Positions 45,987-64,000 of a stretch of DNA of 64,000 nucleotides are shown in pieces. Made by a program: the position numbers and the translations under genes. The notes under the pieces were generated by a model. It had not been told where the DNA came from, made no database searches, and saw only the letters and a list, made by a program, of their open reading frames with translations. Source of the stretch: Glandiceps talaboti (taxonomy: Eukaryota; Hemichordata; Enteropneusta; Spengelidae); assembly GCF_964340395.1 (NCBI RefSeq), contig NC_135553.1, forward strand, positions 25,634,449 through 25,698,448. The letters run 5' to 3'. The stretch's first letter is position 1. Each line of letters begins with the position of its first letter.

Positions 45987-48900
45987 TTATGCAAACATTT
46001 TCACACCATTCATTTTATCCAGAATCCAGTTTGACTACATTTGAATACTGGTAGATGACAGATTTTATTGCAGACATTTCCAAATTCCAGGATTTATCAA
46101 TCATATCAGATTAATTTCCCACCATACTTTATGAACTTTTTGAACAATTCTCTCGGATTGCTATTGTTTTCCCATCAAATCTTATGATTATAGGAAGAGT
46201 AAATCACTTGCCCACAACAAAGGGTTGGGTTTCAATTAGTACATATTAACACTGTCTGCAGTTTTAGTTTTGATAAAAATGAGTTTGTGCCAGAGGGCTT
46301 CAGTCATCATAGCTAGATCTAGATGTTCTTAGTAGTGACTACTTGCTTGTCATTTTCCATATTACTGACACAATGTAGAATCTGGCATTTTCATGTCTTC
46401 TTTTAACTGTAAGTAGACAATCTATTAGCAGTCTTAGAGGTCATCAATCTAGCCAAGTCACTGGTAGATAGAATTTTATACGAGACAAATCAAACTCCAT
46501 GGACCTTTTCAGTGAAGCCTGCCCTCTAGTGGTACAACAAAGCTTCTGTTTCAACATATTGAGTGAATCAGTTTGAACAGTAGAATGTCTCAATAAATAC
46601 CAGTAAAGTAGATGTTTCAGTAGAATAATGTGTGTTTCAATATTAGTGTTTCCCTTGGGAAAAAAATTTGTAACCAAAATTTACATGACAAGGTGTGTTA
46701 TGTAAGTCACCACTTTTCATTTCAAGAAGCATTACAGTACTTGTCACTAGAGGGCAGTATAATTAGAAAGTGTCTTCACAAAATGCCAATATCATTATAT
46801 TAATGAAATAAATTTGGACAGAGTTACCTTTTTCATAGAATGAACTGGACAGTGGGTGTAACTGTCTTGGTAGATATACTACATGTAGACAACATATCAG
46901 ACTTAACAGTTACTGGACATTGGTACATTTTTGTTGTAGTATCTCAAGGTATGTGACTCCTTGTTCAAGTTGTATTCTTTGATTTCTTTTCTTTCCATAG
47001 AAATGTTATTAGATGCCATTGCTGTGGAATTAAAGTAGTAATATTTTAGAAACTAACTTGGATATCTCATCTATTGTTTGTGTGTGTGTGTGTGTGCATG
47101 AATGCATGCATGTATGTTGTGTATGTATTTATGTATGTATTTATGCGTAATGTATGTATGTCTCTGTGTGTATGTCTATATGGGTGGGTATGTACGTATA
47201 ATTTATGTATATGTGCATATGTGCATGTCGCAAATGTGAAACAGTTCAGATTCTCATCAAATTACTCGCTGAAAATGAAATGAAACAAAGCACTTAAGCC
47301 GTGTGTGGTGTTATCCAATTCTCATTTCAAGTTACTGTAACAGTTGTATGGCAATAGACGTATCAAATTGTCAAAATTGAGATCTATCAGATCTATATTT
47401 TTTGTCTCCCGTGTATATTTGCCCTCCTCCCATCCCCAGAATCTGACACCACTTGATCTATCCTTGTGAAGCCTTTTTCCAAAGCTGTAAATGTTTTTCC
47501 TGTATTGAGACAGACAGCCAGCCAACCATCTCTTTCAGTAAAACATGTGATTAAAAGAGTGGGTATTGTGTACACCTTGTTAGATGATCTCGAGTTTTGT
47601 CTCACCCAACACATGATTGGCAATATGCCTGGTGATTCAGTATTGAAACCTAGAATATTATTGCTACCTTGTATGTCGTCAGTTTCATATGGCAATGTTT
47701 ACTTTGATGTCATGTTTTAACCTGTGATTTGCTGCCCTTGACTGTTTGCCTATGCCAAGTCATCAATATTCATTTTGTCCATATATTTCACATCAAGTGG
47801 AGACACTCCTGACATATCATCTGACCCCCCCCCCCCCACACACACACACACACACATAGACATCCAGTAATAATTTATAGCTGATTCTTCATGAAAGAGA
47901 AATATTGAATTGATATTGTTAAGAGTGTTTGCAGTGAGATGACACTGTCTAGATCATCCAATGGCAGGATGTAAAGGGTTTGAGGCTAAGGCCATGAGCA
48001 GAGTTTGTACGAGTACAAGATGTAACATACAATTTGATAATGATGTATACATTACAACCAATGACTAGTACTATTGAGTAGTATATATGTGTAGGCAGTC
48101 TGTAGTTGAAATTATGCTAGAATAAAGCTAGGTAGGTTAGTCAACTATCAATGGGTCTAACTAATTCTGCCCATCAAAATGCTGTAGTTGTGTGCATGGT
48201 TTCAGGCAAGAAAGAGTGAATTGTAGACTTGAGATGTTGCGTCTCTCCACCCGATGTGTGAGGGCTCCCCGTCATGGAGATTAAGTGAATAGCTAACCAA
48301 TAGCTAAAATGTGAAGATGTCTCTCACAACCTTATATTCTATGTTGTATCAGGCAAGTTGTGTCAGTTAAAGTATTTTTTCTCGACACAGTGTCAGGTAA
48401 TAAAGCAACAATTTGAAAAGCTGGTGTTGTAGGTTTTTTTGTGAATCAATTTTAAGTGTTCCTTTGTTGGTTTTAATAGACAACCTTTACTTTGCCTACC
48501 TTCTTAATGGGTTGCTTCTACCGAGCACCCTCAAGCGGTGACCCTTAGAGGATGTCTGACCCCTGCAACTAGTCAGATCGCATCGGTGTATGTATCAAAT
48601 GTGGACAAAATACTAAATGTACATAAAAATCGGTTAAAATTGATTTAGAAAAAACACCTAGCTTTTCAAATCCTTACTTTAATACATGACACCTTGTAAG
48701 GAAAATATATTTTATTTTATTTTTTAATTCGGAAGTAAACCACAAAGAAAAAAGAAATATTTGTAAACAATTACAAAGGTCTTTTCCAAATCCCCATGTT
48801 CAAATGATGGACATACAGAGGCATTTTTTTCTGATCGAACAAAGGGTATTTATCAAAATTAGCATATCTTTTGTAATTGCCAAAACTACATTTCATGAAT

Positions 48901-49228
48901 GCAAAGTTGCATACAATTTCATGTCGTAACATGCAAGTAGGCTTTATCGAAATCATACAAATGTAACAATCTATATTCTTTCTTTAATCATTTATTTGAT
49001 TTTTGTGTACGACTACTTTGTTTTTATTTTGTGCCTTGCATTCAAATTTTTAATTTAATATTTAAAAGTTGGTGCCTATATATGGGAATGAATAATTGCA
49101 TTTCAATTGGAACTTTTATTACCCACTTCTATGGAGCAAAGTTTAATACCCTTTCCTTCTTTCTCTATTTGACCATTGTAACCTCAGTGTGGTTATAAAG
49201 TTGTTTGAATAATAAGCCATCTCATATT

Positions 49229-49669
49229 AGGGTGACCGTATTTTTTTTCTTCTCATCATCTGACCCACCCAAATTTTCAGCTCCAAAATCAAAATTAATT
49301 TTTTTTTACGCCAGTGTATTATATTTTGTGGAACAGCGCCCTCTATGGCAAGAATAAGCAAGTGTCTGGACTGTCGACGTTGCCTACCATGGCAGCAGCA
49401 ACGATTCTTGTATATGAATATACACCCCAAGAAGATGAACTTAAAACTTTGTTTAAAGTTGTGTTGAGAACATGCCAGTTGTGTAGAGAAGCTGGGAAAG
49501 GGCTTGTTACCAGGAATCCAATAAAAAGAAGATAGAGAGGGGGAAAAGGAGAGGCAGAGAAACATGAACAAGATGTTTCTTTCCCTTCTTTTTTAAATCA
49601 ACAACTGACCGACCCTATACTAGATGCTATGAAAAAGTAATGAGAAACAAAAACAAACAGAGTCACTCT
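49229..49669. mobile_element. MITE-like element, family A, copy 2
   Basis: The left end is AGGGTGACCGTATTTTTTTT. The right end in reverse complement is AGAGTGACTCTGTTTG, followed by TTTGTTTCTCATTACTTTTT. The element shares GTGGAACAGCGCCCTCT and CAAGTGTCTGGACTGTC with the copy at 663-1182. Flanking TATT on both sides (left flank ends TATT, right flank begins TATT) could be a 4-bp target-site duplication. Inside is an ATG frame of 48 codons at 49389 (MAAATILVYEYTPQEDELKT, then LFKVVLRTCQLCREAGKGL). Confidence 0.8.
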
Positions 49670-50034
49670 TATTATATGTTCAAGGCAGTGAATGGTATAC
49701 CTTGGCATTGCGTCTTCCACGTGTTTTGACCTAGGCACATACTACCGGGGTAATAATTTGAGACATATGCATAAGGCAAATGAAAAATAAATGTGTGTTC
49801 CTGATAACATGGTCTCTGAGAATAGAGTATTTTTAAAATTTTGTTTTTATTTCATTTTATCTTTTAAATTGATTGCATTTTTGAAAAATATTGCTTGATG
49901 AAATATGTACAGGCATCATTGGGGATAGAAAAATGGACATGCTTGAAGGTCAAGAAGACAAAGAATTTCTTATCTTTTTATTTTAAATGTTTAACGGTCA
50001 GAATAGCTCTGCTGCTTTTTTTTGTAACATAATA

Positions 50035-50440
50035 TGTAGAAGTGGTTCTGCTGTTCAGCTCTTCCACTATGGAGTTTTGTCTTAGCAAAGTAATAAAGTG
50101 GTTAGTGGTTACATATGATGACACACTACAGAACACATTTCACACAGAAAGTTGGCAAAATATTGTACTTTTATATTACAGTCACCATTGTATAAAAATG
50201 CTATTTTTTCCCCTAATTTGCCTTGAACAAACTTACATCTGCAAATTCGCAAACAAAATGGCTGCCAGGCAGCCATATCGGATTGTATCACGACGAAAAT
50301 GGATATGCACACCAAATTTCAGGTCAATTGACCATGCAGTTTTAGAGAAGATGAAAATATAAAAGTTGACGGACAGACGACGGACGACAATGGAGAATCA
50401 ATCTAATCCTTAGGCTTTGCTCAGCTGTCACTGACAATGG
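50035..50440. repeat. Dispersed repeat with perfect TGGCTGCC palindrome
   Basis: The block contains TGGCTGCCAGGCAGCCA, a perfect palindrome around a central A at 50259-50275, then AAATTTCAGGTCAATTGACC and GACGGACAGACGACGGACGA, and ends CTTTGCTCAGCTGTCACTGA with GGAGCTAAAA. Repeats ending in GACGGACGAC... and a TTTGCTCA/GAGCTAAA hairpin are very abundant in marine invertebrate genomes. I recognise the type but not a formal name. Confidence 0.6.
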
Positions 50441-50649
50441 AGCTAAAAAATGTTTAGGGTCAGCGGTTTAAACTAGGGTCGGTTGAGTTATTGGAAACAC
50501 ACAATTTTTTATTTAGGGTTGGGTTGTCGATGGCCTCTTACTACTGCAGTCTGGGTTCAAACCCATTTAGAGTCAGCTTGGTTTGATTAAAAATTTCCAA
50601 GATCTATAATTATGAATGGTGATGCTCAGTTTGATCCTACCACACGATG

Positions 50650-51005
50650 TAGATTTTCCCCAGGTTCTCTGGTTTCCTCTTGCTTCAACACTTGGGCACA
50701 CGAGGCGGCAGATTTTCCCCAGGTTCTCTGGTTTCCTCTTGCTTCAACACTTGGGTACACGAGGCGGCAGATTTTCCCCAGGTACTCAGGTTTCCTCCTG
50801 CTTCAACACTAGGGCACACGAGGCGGCAGATTTTCCCCAGGTTCTCTGGTTTCCTCTTGCTTCAACACTTGGGCACACGAGGCGGCAGATTTTCCCCAGG
50901 TTCTCTGGTTTCCTCTTGCTTCAACACTTGGGTACACGAGGCGGCAGATTTTCCCCAGGTACTCAGATTTCCTTCTGCTTCAACACTAAGGCACACGAAG
51001 TGGCC
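50650..51005. repeat. 59-bp tandem repeat with a 177-bp higher-order period
   Basis: GATTTTCCCCAGG starts units at 50652, 50711, 50770, 50829, 50888 and 50947, exactly 59 bp apart. Units 1, 2 and 3 have distinct marks (GGTTCTCTGG with CTTGGGCAC; GGTTCTCTGG with CTTGGGTAC; GGTACTCAGG with CCTCCTGC and CTAGGGCAC). Units 4, 5 and 6 repeat the same marks in the same order, so a 177-bp trimer was duplicated. The overlapping 210- and 127-codon frames are by-products. Confidence 0.93.
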
Positions 51006-51505
51006 ATGTTGTTCAGTATGCATACTGAGGGTCTGCTTTTTACCAGAAGACAGCCAGGACTGACTATTACGATTTGTTTGATCAAACTTTATAAAAGACT
51101 ACTCTATGCTACTTTTGTAAGAGTAATGAAGCCACAAAGTCAGACAGTGAACCAAAAGATTTATTGTAGCTTTACATCAATTAAAATTCGACTCAATTTT
51201 ATGAACAGATACAGCGTTGAAAAAAAGACTGCCATTGACTACATCTAAGCACCACACACAATATCTAGATCTACAGTAGATAAATTGGCTACAAATATTG
51301 TATCATTCCTGTATTAATATACACAACTTTGTAGTATTTTCACATTGCCCCTACACTTTGGTGTCTTTTCTCAGCGACAAGAAAATAATTTGGGGAGAAA
51401 TTTTGAAATTGTAAGATAGTAATACATGTATAAGACAATCTGTGAATATGATCTTAAAGTCAATGTGTCTTTTAATAGTAAAATTGTAATCATTAATGGA
51501 TCACA

Positions 51506-51511
51506 TTTATT
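51506..51511 (-). terminator. Polyadenylation signal of WIPI2
   Basis: AATAAA on the minus strand about 60 bases after the WIPI2 stop codon. This gives a short 3' UTR. Other signals further on are possible. Confidence 0.4.
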
Positions 51512-51571
51512 TATATACTGTTTTCCCTCTTTACATCATGATTTCAACTGAGTTTGTTTACAGTTTGATGC

Positions 51572-63160
<11,589 letters not shown>

Positions 63161-63239
63161 CTACAACAAATCATAACTTATATTATGACTTTTCCATGAT
63201 ATTTTCATTCATCATTTACATTTTACATTTGTATTTTAG

Positions 63240-63457
63240 ACACAGACAATGCAATGAGAGCTGTTCACCCAGCTGCATAGTTGGAAACCTGGTAGGATAA
63301 AGGTTGCAATGTGAATACTTATAAAGGCTGCAATGGATTGTATACACCTGGGGAGTCAAGGTTGAGGACATTTAAAGGGTGACTGTGCCACTATTGATCT
63401 GTGCCAAGGGGTAATAATTGTAAAGCAACATGAGCATAGAGCAGAAAAATGCTTTAA

Positions 63458-63487
<30 letters not shown>
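63240..63487 (+). repeat. SINE-like dispersed repeat, copy 2, with (ATT)n tail
   Basis: Reverse-complement partner of 53855-54110. The 3' end runs GCTTTAATATTATTATTATT with about ten ATT units (63458-63487). The tail and the absence of a reading frame suggest a retroposed SINE. Confidence 0.7.
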
Positions 63488-63488
<1 letters not shown>

Positions 63489-63844
63489 AACCTCACTATG
63501 CAACAGGTCTATCCTAACTTTCATGCAATGTTTTTAACAGCCTGAAATCCATTCAAGCCACCCTAAGATACATGTAGTCAGTATGCAATGATGGAAAACT
63601 TTTACTTAATACAGTAAGTATCTTTGTTGGTTGGTCTTAACTTTGCCTCTCATCTAACAAAAATGTTAGTATTTCACTTAAAGGAAGTCTCGGCCAGAAA
63701 ACAAGCACAAAGTGTTACTGGAATTTAAATCTAGTCGAAGTGTACAATGACATCAATAGCTATCCATATGATGTAAATAAATAAGGTACAGTAGACAGGA
63801 TCACAGCCTATCACAGAAGGAAACATTTGGTAATCGATGGAATC

Positions 63845-64000
63845 ATTATCACAACATGACTCCATAGTATCTAAGTGGATTGAGTCATAGCAACATGACT
63901 CCATAGTATCTAAGTGGATTGAGTCATAGCAACATGACTCCATAGTATCTAAGTGGATTGAGTCATAGCAACATAACTCCATAGTATCTAAGTGGATTGA
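63845..64000. repeat. 39-bp tandem repeat, about four copies, cut by the window edge
   Basis: AACATGACTCCATAGTATCT plus AAGTGGATTGAGTCATAGC is repeated. Each junction contains the dyad GAGTCAT-AGCAAC-ATGACTC, with an AP-1-like TGAGTCA. The array continues beyond 64000. Confidence 0.93.

Larger units (their letters stand above)
45987..51505. other. Convergent intergenic region between LUC7L3 and WIPI2
   Basis: No gene was recognised. It contains a GT-rich microsatellite near 47070-47235, a C run joined to (CA)n at 47826-47858, MITE family A copy 2, a dispersed repeat at 50035-50440 and the 59-bp array at 50650-51005. A GC-richer unique block at 48500-48600 (TACCGAGCACCCTCAAGCGG) has no clear reading frame. 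The rest is AT-rich and featureless to my eye. Confidence 0.6.

Noticed and set aside
50520-50575. GGGTTCAAACCC resembling a tRNA T-arm (B box)
   Set aside because: No acceptor, D or anticodon arm of a tRNA can be folded around it. It is a short palindrome next to a dispersed repeat.
50612-51005. CRISPR-like regular spacing of repeats
   Set aside because: Direct tandem repeats with no unique spacers, in an animal genome. The same holds for all other arrays in the window.
50616-51248. 210-codon plus-strand frame
   Set aside because: It mostly reads through the 59-bp array. Unit length shifts the frame, the other frames are also open, and no homology is recognised.

Overview
The window is animal (bilaterian) nuclear DNA. 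It is AT-rich, its genes are split by GT-AG introns, and introns and intergenic DNA are crowded with minisatellites, foldback or MITE-like elements and decayed LINE fragments. The mix suggests a marine invertebrate, either a deuterostome or a lophotrochozoan. I cannot name the species. No sequence search was run: gene names rest on recognising the translated exons.

Six genes can be assembled exon by exon. (1) The 3' end of a polycystin-1-type channel gene (+, 466-5274, 5' part outside the window). (2) NDUFA6, complex I LYR subunit (-, 12640-14456, complete, 132 aa). (3) RSL1D1, ribosomal L1 domain protein (+, 14706-22778, complete, 350 aa). (4) ANKRD40 (-, 30854-37534, complete, 251 aa). (5) LUC7L3, a U1 snRNP-associated splicing factor (+, 37917-45676, about 438 aa). 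(6) WIPI2, an autophagy PROPPIN (-, 51572-63160, first coding exon or exons outside the window to the right).

Strands alternate. Two head-to-head pairs share short intergenic promoters: NDUFA6/RSL1D1 with 249 bp and ANKRD40/LUC7L3 with 382 bp. The three tail-to-tail gaps are 5.9-8.1 kb and collect repeats. ANKRD40 and LUC7L3 are, to my knowledge, also divergent neighbours on human chromosome 17q21, so this pair looks like very old conserved microsynteny. The genes are housekeeping genes and do not form one pathway.

The unusual material is the repeat landscape. A 36-bp minisatellite of about 47 copies fills a polycystin intron, and its unit carries a PBX-MEIS-type decamer overlapping a TGIF/MEIS-type palindrome. 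Other arrays (33 bp at 58.3 kb, 39 bp at the right edge, 29 bp at 60.4 kb) also carry an internal dyad. An array of about 51 copies at 26.0-27.6 kb has longer, older-looking units on its right edge. A 59-bp array at 50.65 kb is arranged as a duplicated 177-bp trimer. At least six families of inverted-repeat elements are present, several with two copies in the window. Three of these families contain a short ATG-initiated reading frame. Two LINE 3' ends are recognisable by reverse-transcriptase C-terminal residues. Nearly all very long uninterrupted reading frames in the window are artefacts of repeat arrays.
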